A stretch of DNA of 64,000 nucleotides, taken from contig NZ_JBFEGN010000012.1 in the NCBI RefSeq assembly GCF_047228825.1, positions 1-64,000 on the forward strand. The letters run 5' to 3'. Under the pieces are notes generated by a model, which saw only the letters and a list, made by a program, of their open reading frames with translations, made no database searches and was not told where the DNA came from. Source of the stretch: Siminovitchia sp047228825. GTDB lineage: Bacteria; Bacillota; Bacilli; Bacillales; Bacillaceae_C. The first letter of the stretch is position 1. Each line of letters begins with the position of its first letter. Both the position numbers and the translations under genes were made by a program. Below are positions 17,630 to 26,379 of this stretch, piece by piece.

Positions 17630-17818
17630 ATGAAAAAGTCTGAAATTGAATATAAAATTGCCGATATTAAAGCGGATTATGTCAGGCTGCAGCATGACTT
17701 GGAAAAGCTGGAGTATGTAAAAGGGAATCTTCACCCGCTGGAAAGGCAGCTCGAAGATTTGGAAAAAGAATTAAAAAAATATTACAAGATGCTTGATGAG
17801 TTGGATCTGGCCGAATAA
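17630..17818 (+). CDS. Small coiled-coil protein (SE1832-like)
   Basis: 62-residue charged protein, almost entirely helical, with heptad spacing of leucines (DYVRLQHDLEKLEYVKGN and PLERQLEDLEKELKKYYKML). It resembles the SE1832 family of short Firmicutes proteins of unknown function, as I recall them. A clear ribosome binding site (GGGAGGGG) lies before ATG 17630. The next gene starts 80 bases later in the same direction. Confidence 0.75.
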   Translation: MKKSEIEYKIADIKADYVRLQHDLEKLEYVKGNLHPLERQLEDLEKELKKYYKMLDELDLAE

Positions 17819-17897
17819 AAGATGCGACGTACACATTGGCGATTCCGTGCATAGGCTGAAGCAAGGATACAAAAGCTATTGTTTAAGGAGTGAAAAA

Positions 17898-18995
17898 GTG
17901 GGCGCAAACATATTACGGTACTTTACCGGCGGAAATACCGCGAAGGGTTTTTACAGTTTGTACGACAACAATTTGCGGGGGCTGGATCGCGTATTTATTT
18001 TATCCGGGAAATCGAGTGTTGAAAAATCCCGATTAATCGGTCAGCTATTGAATGAATGGGCCGGGAGGGGATTTGCCTTGGAGGCGATCCACCGGGCAAA
18101 TGATCCAAAGGCCGTAGAAGGTTTTATCATCCGTGAGCTTGGGTTCGGTATCGTGGATGGAGACCCGCCGCGTAACGTTGGAAAAGATTATATTGGAGAC
18201 GGTTGGGAAACAATTGATCTGGATGTGATGGATAAGGCAAATGTCCGCCGGGGTGAAATGGAAAAAATGATTGAAGACAGGAATCATGCCCTGGCCAAAG
18301 CGTATGAAAGCTACGCTGCAGCATTGCGAGTCCATGATGATTGGGAAAAGTTGTATATTGACAGAATGGATTTTGAAAAAGCGGATCAAGTGGCACAATC
18401 CTTGATCATGAGATTATTCGGAAATAATTCAAAAGGGTGCACAGGAACAACGAGAAGGCGGTTTTTGGGAACAGCAACGCCTCTAGGCCCGTTTGATTTT
18501 GTTGAAAATATTACGGAGGGCCTGTCTGAAAGGTACTTTTTAAAAGGCCGGGCAGGAACGGGGAAGTCCACACTGCTGAAAAAGATTGCTGCGCAAGCGG
18601 AGAAGCGGGGTTATGACATGGAAATATACCATTGCAGCTTTGATCCCGAAAGCCTGGATATGGTGCTTGTAAGGGAACTTGGCTGGGCTGTTTTTGACAG
18701 CACGGCACCGCACGAATATTTCCCATCAAAAGCCGGGGACGAGGTAATCGATATGTATGAATTGACTGTTGCCCCGGGAACAGATGAATTAATGAAGGAA
18801 GAGATCGCCAAAGTGGAAAGCAAATACCGGGAGCAAATGAACAAGGGGAAGAAATTTTTAGCCGAGGCCAAACATTTTGAGGATCAATTGGACGCGATGT
18901 ACCAACAACAATCTGATGAATCCCGCCTATCTGAAGTTTATACGGATATTTTACATGAAATAACACACGTCGCCAATAATTTGGAAGAACATTAG
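17898..18995 (+). CDS. Two-P-loop ATPase of the PRK06851 type
   Basis: 365-residue soluble protein made of two similar P-loop halves, as in the PRK06851 family of Bacillus. The first half starts RVFILSGKSSVEKSRLIGQ (about 31-49), where the Walker A lacks the usual GxxGxGKS/T spacing and is probably dead. The second half starts RYFLKGRAGTGKSTLLKKI (about 212-230), an intact Walker A. Each half continues with an EIYHCSFDPESLDMV-like strand (AIHRANDPKAVEGF in the first). The C-terminus is helical. Function is unknown. Start GTG 17898 is chosen because AAGGAG lies eight bases upstream; the frame is open further upstream but that sequence overlaps the small gene before it. Confidence 0.8.
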   Translation: MGANILRYFTGGNTAKGFYSLYDNNLRGLDRVFILSGKSSVEKSRLIGQLLNEWAGRGFALEAIHRANDPKAVEGFIIRELGFGIVDGDPPRNVGKDYIGDGWETIDLDVMDKANVRRGEMEKMIEDRNHALAKAYESYAAALRVHDDWEKLYIDRMDFEKADQVAQSLIMRLFGNNSKGCTGTTRRRFLGTATPLGPFDFVENITEGLSERYFLKGRAGTGKSTLLKKIAAQAEKRGYDMEIYHCSFDPESLDMVLVRELGWAVFDSTAPHEYFPSKAGDEVIDMYELTVAPGTDELMKEEIAKVESKYREQMNKGKKFLAEAKHFEDQLDAMYQQQSDESRLSEVYTDILHEITHVANNLEEH

Positions 18996-19029
18996 AAGCC
19001 TCTTTTGAGTCAAAAGGGGCTTCTGGTTT
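18994..19029 (+). terminator. Terminator after the two-P-loop ATPase gene
   Basis: 14-bp stem AGAAGCCTCTTTTG / CAAAAGGGGCTTCT (one G-T pair) with a short AGT loop, followed by GGTTTTTGG. Confidence 0.8.
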
Positions 19030-19178
19030 TTGGGAACGGTTTCAACTGTTTGTCCTTTTAAGAAAAACAATATATAATAACTTTACTTGTTAATTACAGG
19101 GAATTGCAAAAGGGTAATCTACTTTGTCTTTTTGGAGAGTACAATTGTGCATTGCCCTGAAATTCAGGAGGGAGAACG

Positions 19179-20366
19179 ATGTCGGAGACACTCAAACAAT
19201 TTTTGGAAACTAATTTAACAGGGTTGCGGCACCAAGGCCTCTACAACGAAATTGACACGGTGGAAACCCCCAATGGGCCGGTCATCAAAATTGCCGGAAA
19301 AGAGCAAATCAATCTCTCTTCCAATAACTATCTCGGCTTGGCGACGGACAAACGTTTAAAGGAAGCAGCCATTTCAGCCGTTAAGGAGTGGGGAGTTGGC
19401 TCAGGGGCTGTCCGGACGATAAACGGGACGCTTACACTCCACGAAAAGCTTGAGGAAACGATTGCTGATTTTAAAGGAACAGAGGCTGCCATCTCTTTTC
19501 AGTCTGGATTTAATTGTAATATGGCAGCGATTTCGGCCGTCATGGATAAACATGATGCGATCTTGTCGGATGAGCTAAACCACGCTTCCATCATTGACGG
19601 ATGCAGGCTTTCCCGGGCAAACATCATCCGCTACAATCATTCGGATATGGATGATTTGCGAAATAAGGCGAAGGAGGCAAAGGAATCAGGCGATTATGAA
19701 AAAGTGATGGTCATAACGGACGGTGTTTTTTCCATGGATGGCGACATCGCCAAACTTTCGGAAATTGTGGAAATCGCCAAGGAGTTTGACTTGATTACGT
19801 ATGTGGATGATGCACACGGTTCAGGTGTGCTTGGAAAGGGAGCCGGAACGGTTAAGCACTTCGGCCTGCAAAATGACATTGATTTCCAAATTGGCACGCT
19901 ATCAAAAGCGATCGGTGTTGTGGGCGGTTATGTTGCCGGAAAAAGACAATTGATTGATTGGTTAAAAGTCAGGTCCAGGCCGTTTTTGTTTTCAACAGCC
20001 GTTACGCCCGCGGATGCTGCGGCGGCAACGAAAGCCATTGAGATATTAAAGGAAAGTACAGACCTGTGCGAGCGTCTTTGGGAAAATGCCCGCTATTTGA
20101 AAAAAGGACTACGGGCATCGGGATTTGACGTAGGCAAAAGTGAAACGCCCATCACTCCGTGTATCATCGGGGAGGAAAAAACAACACAACAATTTAGCCG
20201 GCGCTTATTTGAAGAAGGCGTATATGCCAAGTCCATTGTTTTTCCAACGGTACCGAAAGGTACCGGCCGCGTGCGCAACATGCCAACAGCGGCACACACG
20301 AAAGAAATGCTGGATCGGGCCATTGTGGTATATGAAAAAGTGGGCAAGGAGCTTGGCGTTATTTAA
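19179..20366 (+). CDS. kbl: Glycine C-acetyltransferase (2-amino-3-ketobutyrate CoA ligase)
   Basis: 395-residue PLP enzyme that cleaves 2-amino-3-oxobutyrate with CoA to glycine and acetyl-CoA. The PLP lysine is in GTLSKAIGVVGGYVAG (about residue 244); DDAHGSGVLGKGAGTVKHFG holds the PLP-binding aspartate, and the alpha-oxoamine synthase motif NNYLGLA is near residue 48. Length is the family norm. AGGAGGGAG precedes ATG 19179. The next gene is an SDR-type L-threonine dehydrogenase, which makes the unstable substrate, so the pair converts threonine to glycine. Confusion with BioF is unlikely given this partner. Confidence 0.94.
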   Translation: MSETLKQFLETNLTGLRHQGLYNEIDTVETPNGPVIKIAGKEQINLSSNNYLGLATDKRLKEAAISAVKEWGVGSGAVRTINGTLTLHEKLEETIADFKGTEAAISFQSGFNCNMAAISAVMDKHDAILSDELNHASIIDGCRLSRANIIRYNHSDMDDLRNKAKEAKESGDYEKVMVITDGVFSMDGDIAKLSEIVEIAKEFDLITYVDDAHGSGVLGKGAGTVKHFGLQNDIDFQIGTLSKAIGVVGGYVAGKRQLIDWLKVRSRPFLFSTAVTPADAAAATKAIEILKESTDLCERLWENARYLKKGLRASGFDVGKSETPITPCIIGEEKTTQQFSRRLFEEGVYAKSIVFPTVPKGTGRVRNMPTAAHTKEMLDRAIVVYEKVGKELGVI

Positions 20367-20402
20367 GCCGGTGTTATCCATGAACCAAGGGGGAATTTTT
20401 AA

Positions 20403-21362
20403 ATGAAAAGAATCTTGGTGACTGGCGCATTCGGCCAAATCGGTTCGGAACTTGTTATAAAGCTGCGGGAAGAGTATGGCAAAGATCATGTTCTTGCCAC
20501 GGATATCCGCACATCCAATGGGGAGGCCGTTGATTCGGGCCCATTTGAAATACTGGATGTGACCAACGGCGAAAAAATGCTGGAAACAGCAAAAAATTTC
20601 AAAGCCGATACAATCATTCACTTGGCGGCCATGTTATCGGCGGTGGCGGAAACGAAGCCGCTATTGGCTTGGCATTTGAATATGGGCGGTTTGATCAATG
20701 CACTTGAAACTGCCAGGGAATTGAATTTAAAACTATTTGTTCCCAGTTCAATTGGCGCTTTCGGTCCTTCCACGCCAAAATCCAAAACTCCGCAAACAAC
20801 GGTCCAGCGGCCGGAGACGATGTACGGCATCAACAAGGTGTCCGGTGAACTTTTATGTGATTATTATTTTAAAAAATACCAGGTAGATACGCGCGGGGTG
20901 AGGTTTCCGGGCCTCATCTCCTATGCGGCTCCCCCTGGCGGCGGAACGACGGACTATGCTGTCGAAATCTATTATGAAGCTGTACAAAAAGGTACGTATA
21001 CATCGTTTATTAAGAAAGGCACATACCTGGATATGATGTATATGCCGGATGCACTCCAAGCCATCATACATCTGATGGAGGCGGATCCCGAACGGCTCAA
21101 ACACCGCAATGCTTATAATATTACGGCCATGAGCATCGGTCCCGAGCACATTGCGGAGGAAATCAAAAAGCATATTCCCGATTTTTCCATTCAATATAAA
21201 CCGGACCCGATCAGGCAAAAAATTGCCGAAAGCTGGCCGAATTCGCTTGATGATGCGTGCGCCCGCGCTGAATGGGGGTTTAAAACAGAATACGATTTGC
21301 CGAAAATGACAGCGGATATGCTTGATAAAATTAAGGCGCAACTCGGAAGAAGTCCTTCGTGA
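20403..21362 (+). CDS. tdh: L-threonine 3-dehydrogenase, SDR type
   Basis: 319-residue short-chain dehydrogenase/epimerase-like enzyme. NAD-binding turn TGAFGQIGSELV (7-18), active-site serine/threonine region PSSIGAFGP, and the catalytic pair Y-x3-K in MYGINKVSGELLCDYY (about 140). The segment VRFPGLISYAAPPGGGTTDYAVEIYYEAV is diagnostic of the epimerase-like threonine dehydrogenases found in bacteria and animals, not the zinc MDR type. It oxidises threonine to 2-amino-3-oxobutyrate for Kbl. The gap to kbl is 36 bases with AAGGGGG as ribosome binding site. A GAAG...CTTC hairpin with a T-tract at 21349-21389 may terminate the pair. Confidence 0.92.
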   Translation: MKRILVTGAFGQIGSELVIKLREEYGKDHVLATDIRTSNGEAVDSGPFEILDVTNGEKMLETAKNFKADTIIHLAAMLSAVAETKPLLAWHLNMGGLINALETARELNLKLFVPSSIGAFGPSTPKSKTPQTTVQRPETMYGINKVSGELLCDYYFKKYQVDTRGVRFPGLISYAAPPGGGTTDYAVEIYYEAVQKGTYTSFIKKGTYLDMMYMPDALQAIIHLMEADPERLKHRNAYNITAMSIGPEHIAEEIKKHIPDFSIQYKPDPIRQKIAESWPNSLDDACARAEWGFKTEYDLPKMTADMLDKIKAQLGRSPS

Positions 21363-21420
21363 TCATGGCTGGAGGCCTTCTTTTTTTGTATAATGGATGT
21401 ATTGGCAATGGGAGGTTTTT

Positions 21421-23556
21421 ATGTTGCTGAAAAAAGCAAATGACCTGCTGCGGTCGTATTTTGGTTATGAACAATTCCGCCAGGGTCAAGACGTCATCAT
21501 TCAAAATGTATTGGGAGGAAATGATACACTCGGCATCATGCCGACAGGCGGCGGAAAGTCCGTTTGCTACCAAATCCCTTCCCTTATGATGCGCGGGGTT
21601 ACATTGGTCATTTCCCCGCTTATTTCCTTAATGAAAGACCAGGTCGATGCGTTGGATAAACTGGGGATTCCCTCAACCTATATTAACAGCAGTGTATCCG
21701 ATAAGGATTTGAGGGAACGGCTTTCGGGTGTATACCATGGGAAGTTTAAGTTGATTTACATTGCGCCGGAACGTTTGGAAGCCCCGAGTTTTTTGCGGCT
21801 GTTACAGCAAATCCATATATCCCTGATTGCAATCGATGAAGCCCATTGCATCTCTCAGTGGGGCCATGATTTTCGGCCAAGCTATTTAAAAATCCAAAAA
21901 CTGATTGCCAACATCCATCCCAAACCCGTCATCCTTGCCTTAACGGCTACGGCTACTCCCCAGGTGAGAGAGGACATTCGCCAACTGCTCCATATAAAAG
22001 ATAACCATGTCGTTGTGACCGGTTTTGCACGAGAAAATCTTCATTTCCATGTCGTAAAGGGCCAGGACAGGGATCTGTTTTTGCTGGATTACTTAAAGAA
22101 AAACAGCGGCCAGGCCGGCATTATTTATGCTGCAACGAGAAAAGAAGTGGAGCGATTGCACCGCCAATTGGTTTTAAAGGGCATAAAGGCAGGAAAATAC
22201 CATGCGGGCATGCCTGAAAATACCCGGAGCCAATATCAGGAACAGTTTTTATTCGATGATATCCAGGTCATCGTTGCTACAAATGCATTTGGCATGGGAA
22301 TTAATAAATCAAATGTTCGTTTTGTCATCCACTATAACATTCCAAGCAATCTTGAAGCGTATTACCAGGAAGCCGGGAGGGCAGGCCGCGACGGGGAAGA
22401 CAGTGACTGCATTTTGCTTTTTGCCCCGCAGGACAGCCATATCCAGTCATTCCTGATTGAACAATCGGACATGGACGAGCAGCGGAAAGAAAATGAATAT
22501 GGCAAGCTGCGAAAAATGATGGCTTATGGCCATACTGAATCTTGTCTGCAGCAATATATACTGCATTACTTTGGCGAGGAGTCGCCTCCCGAGTGCGGAA
22601 GATGCGGGAATTGTACGGATGACAGGGAGCAAATGGACGTCACGGTGGAAGCACAGAAAGTGCTGTCATGCATTCGGAGGATGAATGAAAAATTTGGAAA
22701 AACCATGATTGCAAAGGTTCTCACCGGCTCTTCAGACCAAAAGATCAGGAATTTTGGTTTTGACAAGCTGTCCACCTATGGAATCATGAGTGAAAAAACC
22801 CAAAAGGAAACGGTTGAACTGATCGATTTTTTAACAGCAGAAGGATATTTGCGGCCAACAGATGGGACTTATCCCGTGTTGATGCTGACGGAAAAAGCCG
22901 CCGCTGTATTGCGGGGGCTGCAGCAAGTGAAGCGGAAAGAAAAAGTGAGCGTTTCCCAGGTTGTGGAAGATGATCAGTTATTTGAAGTACTTAGAAAGCT
23001 TCGCAGGGAAATTGCCGCTGCGGAACGGGTGCCTCCTTATATTATTTTTTCAGATACAACGTTAAAAGAAATGAGCGCCCGCCTGCCCATGACTGGAGAG
23101 GAAATGCGCCAAATGAAAGGGGTAGGGGAGAAGAAGCTGGAAGCATACGGCTCGGCTTTCCTTACAGAAATTGTCCGTTATTGTAAAGAGAATGGCATTG
23201 AAAGAGACGGCCGGTTTGACTTGAAAAACGTTCAGGCAGCAAAGCCTGTAAAACAAGGGCAAACGCCAAGCCACCATATTACGTATGAGATGTGGAAAAA
23301 AGGAATGGAGATTGCGGAAATTGCCAAAGAGAGGGGACTTTCCGCGCGGACAATTGAAACCCACCTGTTAAAATGCCCCGCGGACGGCCTGCCGGTTGAC
23401 TGGGAAGCGTTCATCCCGGAAAATTATGAAGAAATCATTGACGAAGCGGTAAAGGAAGCAGGTACTGAAAGGCTTACGCCCATTAAGGAGCTACTGCCTG
23501 AGGAAATCAGTTATTTTATGATCAGGGCGTTTTTGGAGAAACAAAAAACAGTTTAA
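21421..23556 (+). CDS. recQ: ATP-dependent DNA helicase RecQ
   Basis: 711-residue 3'-5' DNA helicase for recombination and fork repair. Motif I MPTGGGKSVCYQIPS (about 41), motif II AIDEAHCISQWGHDFRPSY (about 138), motif VI YQEAGRAGRDG, then the zinc-binding cysteines C-x-Q-x... CGRCGNC (about 373-397), winged-helix RQC region, HRDC domain (about 520-590, FEVLRKLRREIA...MKGVGEKKLEAYG) and a C-terminal helix-turn-helix extension (MWKKGMEIAEIAKERGLSAR, about 622). The extension is typical of Bacillus RecQ. Start ATG 21421 follows GGGAGG by six bases; an in-frame ATG at 21397 lacks a site. Confidence 0.95.
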   Translation: MLLKKANDLLRSYFGYEQFRQGQDVIIQNVLGGNDTLGIMPTGGGKSVCYQIPSLMMRGVTLVISPLISLMKDQVDALDKLGIPSTYINSSVSDKDLRERLSGVYHGKFKLIYIAPERLEAPSFLRLLQQIHISLIAIDEAHCISQWGHDFRPSYLKIQKLIANIHPKPVILALTATATPQVREDIRQLLHIKDNHVVVTGFARENLHFHVVKGQDRDLFLLDYLKKNSGQAGIIYAATRKEVERLHRQLVLKGIKAGKYHAGMPENTRSQYQEQFLFDDIQVIVATNAFGMGINKSNVRFVIHYNIPSNLEAYYQEAGRAGRDGEDSDCILLFAPQDSHIQSFLIEQSDMDEQRKENEYGKLRKMMAYGHTESCLQQYILHYFGEESPPECGRCGNCTDDREQMDVTVEAQKVLSCIRRMNEKFGKTMIAKVLTGSSDQKIRNFGFDKLSTYGIMSEKTQKETVELIDFLTAEGYLRPTDGTYPVLMLTEKAAAVLRGLQQVKRKEKVSVSQVVEDDQLFEVLRKLRREIAAAERVPPYIIFSDTTLKEMSARLPMTGEEMRQMKGVGEKKLEAYGSAFLTEIVRYCKENGIERDGRFDLKNVQAAKPVKQGQTPSHHITYEMWKKGMEIAEIAKERGLSARTIETHLLKCPADGLPVDWEAFIPENYEEIIDEAVKEAGTERLTPIKELLPEEISYFMIRAFLEKQKTV

Positions 23557-23627
23557 TCAATCGTTTGATTAAAAGGTTATTAAACAAACGTTTGATTGGA
23601 AAATGAAGTCCAAACAAACGTTTGATT
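23555..23627. repeat. Three operator-like CAAACGTTTG repeats
   Basis: Three 16-base units: AATCAATCGTTTGATT (23555-23570), AAACAAACGTTTGATT (23582-23597) and the same again (23612-23627). Each centres on a palindrome (the last two on CAAACGTTTG), at 27- and 30-base spacing, close to whole helical turns. This is the look of a dimeric repressor operator array, TetR-like. The array begins at the recQ stop codon and no intact regulator is adjacent. Confidence 0.7.
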
Positions 23628-23789
23628 TCATTACAAGAGCGGCATTCCGAGGCTGATGATCACGCTTCAGACATTACGGATTCCGGCCCGGAGACAGTCA
23701 CCATGCCCAATCATGCCTGCATAAACGGAAAGTGGCCAAAAAATTCCGCCAGCGCCTTATACAGCCTCAGCCACCGTTTTTAAAAAAAT

Positions 23790-24010
23790 TTTCCGGAGCA
23801 CCTTCAAACAGCGGCGGAGCGATCGTTACCGTCTGGCTTTTATTATCCGGCATCTCCATTCGGCTCAATAGGGGCAGGGCAATTAACAGTCCAAGAAGAA
23901 TAATATATTAAATGAAACAAACATCGTAATCGCATGTCGCCAAACGAATGGTTCGGCGTGGCGATCCACAAAGGAACTGAATCCTTGCGGGTTTGTTGCG
24001 TTTTTAATTT
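23790..24010 (-). pseudogene. Probable remnant of a membrane transporter, frameshifted
   Basis: On the minus strand one frame reads QGFSSFVDRHAEPFVWRHA then ITMFVSF and a neighbouring frame continues ILLGLLIALPLLSRMEMP and TIAPPLFEGAPENF before stops. Together this looks like the C-terminal membrane helix and tail of a transporter, perhaps a DHA2-type MFS pump, broken by a frameshift near 23915 and further stops. The rest of 23640-23790 contains no open frame. Identification is weak; the membrane helix and frame change are what is seen. Confidence 0.35.
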
Positions 24011-24069
24011 TTTTCCCATAGAATACTAGCCAATATAAAAGGGCGGGAAAGCCCTTAACAGAAGGAGAC

Positions 24070-24948
24070 ATGTCATTGATTAAATGTATTGCTACCGACA
24101 TGGATGGAACGTTGCTCAATGCCAATCAGGAAGTGAGTAAGACCAACCAGGAAGCGGTTAAGCTGGCGCAAGCAAAAGGAATTGATTTTCTTGTGGCCAC
24201 CGGAAGGTCATATCATGATATGCGCTACGTATTGGATAAAACAAATATTGTCTGCCCGGCGATTTGCCTGAACGGGGCGGAAATCCGCGATGAAAACGGG
24301 AAGATTGAACATGGGGTCGGACTCGGTGAACAAACGGCAAAGACTGTTGCTTCCGTACTCCACAGGGCGGACGTGTATTTTGAACTGTATACGAGCGAGG
24401 GAACGTATGCGACAAGTTTTGAAAAAGGAATCCAGGCCATCATGGATATTTACCGTACGGCAAATCCGTCCATTGAAGTATCTGCTTTAAGGGAAAGGGT
24501 GGAAAAGCGGTTTGAAAAAAGAGCCATTCGCATCGTGGACAGTTATAACGGCATTTTTGCAGCGGAAGACACTGTGACATACAAGTTTTTCGGTTTTTCA
24601 AAAGATGAATCACTCCTTGCCGATTTGAGCAAGCGGCTGGAACGGATAAAGGGAATAACCGTTACTGCATCAGGACGCCATAATATCGAAATTACGCACA
24701 GGGATGCCCAAAAAGGGGCGGCTCTCAAAAGATATGCGGAAAAGAGGGGAATTTCCCTGGAAGAAACGATGGCGCTGGGGGACAACTACAACGACTTATC
24801 AATGCTTCGGATGGTGGGGCATTCAGTGGCCATGGGGAATGCCGAGCAGGAAGTAAAAGCAGCCTGCCGCTATGTGACAGGGTTAAATACGGCGGACGGT
24901 GTGGCCGAAGCGATTTATAAAGTCATTAAAGAAATGCCGATCTCTTAA
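24070..24948 (+). CDS. Cof-type HAD-IIB phosphatase
   Basis: 292-residue haloacid dehalogenase phosphatase of subclass IIB. Motif I ATDMDGTLLN (8-17) holds the nucleophile and acid aspartates, motif II is LVATGRSY (about 40-47), motif III/IV are the lysine in AQKGAALKRYAEKRGI and MALGDNYNDLSML (about 235). The C2 cap lies between residues 90 and 190. Members dephosphorylate sugar phosphates, FMN or pyridoxal phosphate; substrate cannot be assigned. AAGGAG lies just before ATG 24070. Confidence 0.88.
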   Translation: MSLIKCIATDMDGTLLNANQEVSKTNQEAVKLAQAKGIDFLVATGRSYHDMRYVLDKTNIVCPAICLNGAEIRDENGKIEHGVGLGEQTAKTVASVLHRADVYFELYTSEGTYATSFEKGIQAIMDIYRTANPSIEVSALRERVEKRFEKRAIRIVDSYNGIFAAEDTVTYKFFGFSKDESLLADLSKRLERIKGITVTASGRHNIEITHRDAQKGAALKRYAEKRGISLEETMALGDNYNDLSMLRMVGHSVAMGNAEQEVKAACRYVTGLNTADGVAEAIYKVIKEMPIS

Positions 24949-24951
24949 ACG

Positions 24952-24989
24952 AAAAGCCTGCGGGAAATGTACTTTTCCCGAAGACTTTT
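24952..24989. terminator. Bidirectional terminator between HAD gene and bshB2
   Basis: Stem AAAAGCCTGCGGGAAA / TTTTCCCGAAGACTTTT with minor mismatches; A- and T-tracts give termination on both strands. The bshB2 stop codon lies at its right edge. Confidence 0.75.
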
Positions 24990-25671
24990 ATAATACCCGG
25001 TCATTTTCCCAGTCGTACGTCCAAAAACGTTCGTTCAGCATTCTTTTTACCCAGGCCGGATTTTTTGCAGCAACCTCCTGGAGCATTTCATCCATCATCC
25101 AGGCAGTCTGTGAGATATGGGCCTTCAAGACAGCGACTTTCTGATCCCAAACATCGCTCACATCATGAATGATATTGGCTTTTCCGAGTTCCTCTTCATG
25201 ATTGTTTGAGAAGGCGACGCAGTGCAGCTTCGGCCTTTTTTCTTTCGGCAGCCGTCGAACGGCCCGGACAACAGCCCGTGCGGTTGCTTCATGATCCGGG
25301 TGTACGGAATAGCCGGGGTAAAACGAAATAATCAAGGATGGGTTTAATTCTTCAATCATCTTAAATACCATATTTGCCAGTTCTTCATCATTTTCAAATT
25401 CGAGCGTTTTATCCCGGTAGCCCATGAGCCTGAGATCTTTAATACCCATGATTTCGGCAGCCTTTTTAAGCTCCGCTTTTCTGATTTCAGGCAGCGACTC
25501 CCTCGTGGCAAAAGGCGGATTTCCCAGGTTTCGCGCCATCTCTCCAAGTGTCAGGCATGCATAAGTAACCGGCGTGCCGTTTTGAATATGCTTAATAATC
25601 GTTCCCGATACGCCGAAGGCTTCATCATCGGGATGCGGGAACACAACGAGGACGTGCCGTTCTTTTTCCAT
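24988..25671 (-). CDS. bshB2: Bacillithiol biosynthesis deacetylase BshB2
   Basis: 227-residue zinc deacetylase of the LmbE/PIG-L family. Zinc ligands and the catalytic Asp are in VVFPHPDDEAFGVSG (9-23) and YSVHPDHEATARAV (about 120). It removes acetyl from GlcNAc-malate, the second step of bacillithiol synthesis, or acts as a bacillithiol-conjugate amidase. The pairing with a yojF gene directly upstream (22-base gap after that gene) reproduces the B. subtilis yojF-yojG(bshB2) order, which separates it from bshB1. AAGGAG lies nine bases before ATG 25671. Confidence 0.92.
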   Translation of the reverse strand: MEKERHVLVVFPHPDDEAFGVSGTIIKHIQNGTPVTYACLTLGEMARNLGNPPFATRESLPEIRKAELKKAAEIMGIKDLRLMGYRDKTLEFENDEELANMVFKMIEELNPSLIISFYPGYSVHPDHEATARAVVRAVRRLPKEKRPKLHCVAFSNNHEEELGKANIIHDVSDVWDQKVAVLKAHISQTAWMMDEMLQEVAAKNPAWVKRMLNERFWTYDWENDRVL

Positions 25672-25693
25672 TGGCGTCAGCTCCTTTTTGTAT

Positions 25694-26041
25694 CTATTTA
25701 AAAGGTGTTTTGCTTATTTGCAGGGCAACGGCCAATTTACCGGAATAATCATGGCCGGCAAGAAGCAGTCTTCCGGGACCATCTACTTCAAAATGCGTCA
25801 AGCCTTCCGCATAAATCCACCCGATCGGAAGCTTTAAGCCCACCCTAAAGGGACCGTCGCCTGTGATTTTTCCATGTTCGTAACATACTTCGGCATTGCG
25901 GATATATGCGCCGGATGAAAAAAAAGATTCATCTTTATGGGAAGCGTATGCACCGTTTGTCGTTTCCAAGTGGATGAATACAGCTTCTCTTGCAAATTGA
26001 TTAATCATATGCTGTACCTGTTGCACATTGATCTCTTCCAA
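25694..26041 (-). CDS. yojF: YojF family protein (DUF1806)
   Basis: 115-residue soluble protein, DUF1806, of unknown function and almost always next to bshB2. Recognisable segments are GAYIRNAEVCYEHGKITGDGPFRVGLK and GRLLLAGHDYSGKLAVALQIS. The start is taken at TTG 26041, eight bases after a full AAGGAGG site (complement of 26050-26056); an upstream GTG at 26059 would lie on the far side of that site. It probably forms an operon with bshB2 and may assist bacillithiol metabolism, an inference from the conserved pairing. Confidence 0.85.
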   Translation of the reverse strand: MEEINVQQVQHMINQFAREAVFIHLETTNGAYASHKDESFFSSGAYIRNAEVCYEHGKITGDGPFRVGLKLPIGWIYAEGLTHFEVDGPGRLLLAGHDYSGKLAVALQISKTPFK

Positions 26042-26197
26042 GTCGTTGACCTCCTTCACCCTCGGACTAAGCCCATTTTACTAAAAAACGGGCGGAATTA
26101 CGAAAGATAGGATTTGGGCAATATACTCAGAACAGATAGAACGTTCATATAATGATGATAAAATAAAAGCAATGATTGGGAAATGAGGGAAATGAAC

Positions 26198-26377
26198 ATG
26201 AGCAAGAAAAAATTCCGTTTCGGTATTATCAAAGGTAAGGATGTACCGAAAGAGGTCAAAGAGGTAGGGGAAGAGTTGGAAAATTTGCCCGAGACGATCT
26301 CCGAAACGGTGCTTGAAGGAATACGCGATGCTTTGACCGACGAAGAAGACAACAAAGATAAAAATAAACGCGATTAG
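26198..26377 (+). CDS. Small charged hypothetical protein
   Basis: 59 residues from ATG 26198 (GAGGGA seven bases upstream; in-frame ATGs at 26183 and 26192 are possible). The sequence is MSKKKFRFGIIKGKDVP followed by an acidic helix (KEVKEVGEELENLPETISET) and a highly charged tail ending NKDKNKRD. No family recognised. The strong ribosome binding site and biased composition favour a real gene. Confidence 0.6.
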   Translation: MSKKKFRFGIIKGKDVPKEVKEVGEELENLPETISETVLEGIRDALTDEEDNKDKNKRD

Positions 26378-26379
26378 TT

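Noticed and set aside
19030..19178. Possible glycine riboswitch upstream of kbl
   Set aside because: The conserved glycine aptamer blocks are not present; only an isolated GGAGAG was seen.
23555..23627. Three short repeats as a CRISPR array
   Set aside because: Repeat units are only 16 bases, the intervals are 11-14 bases, and no cas gene is near; they look like operators.
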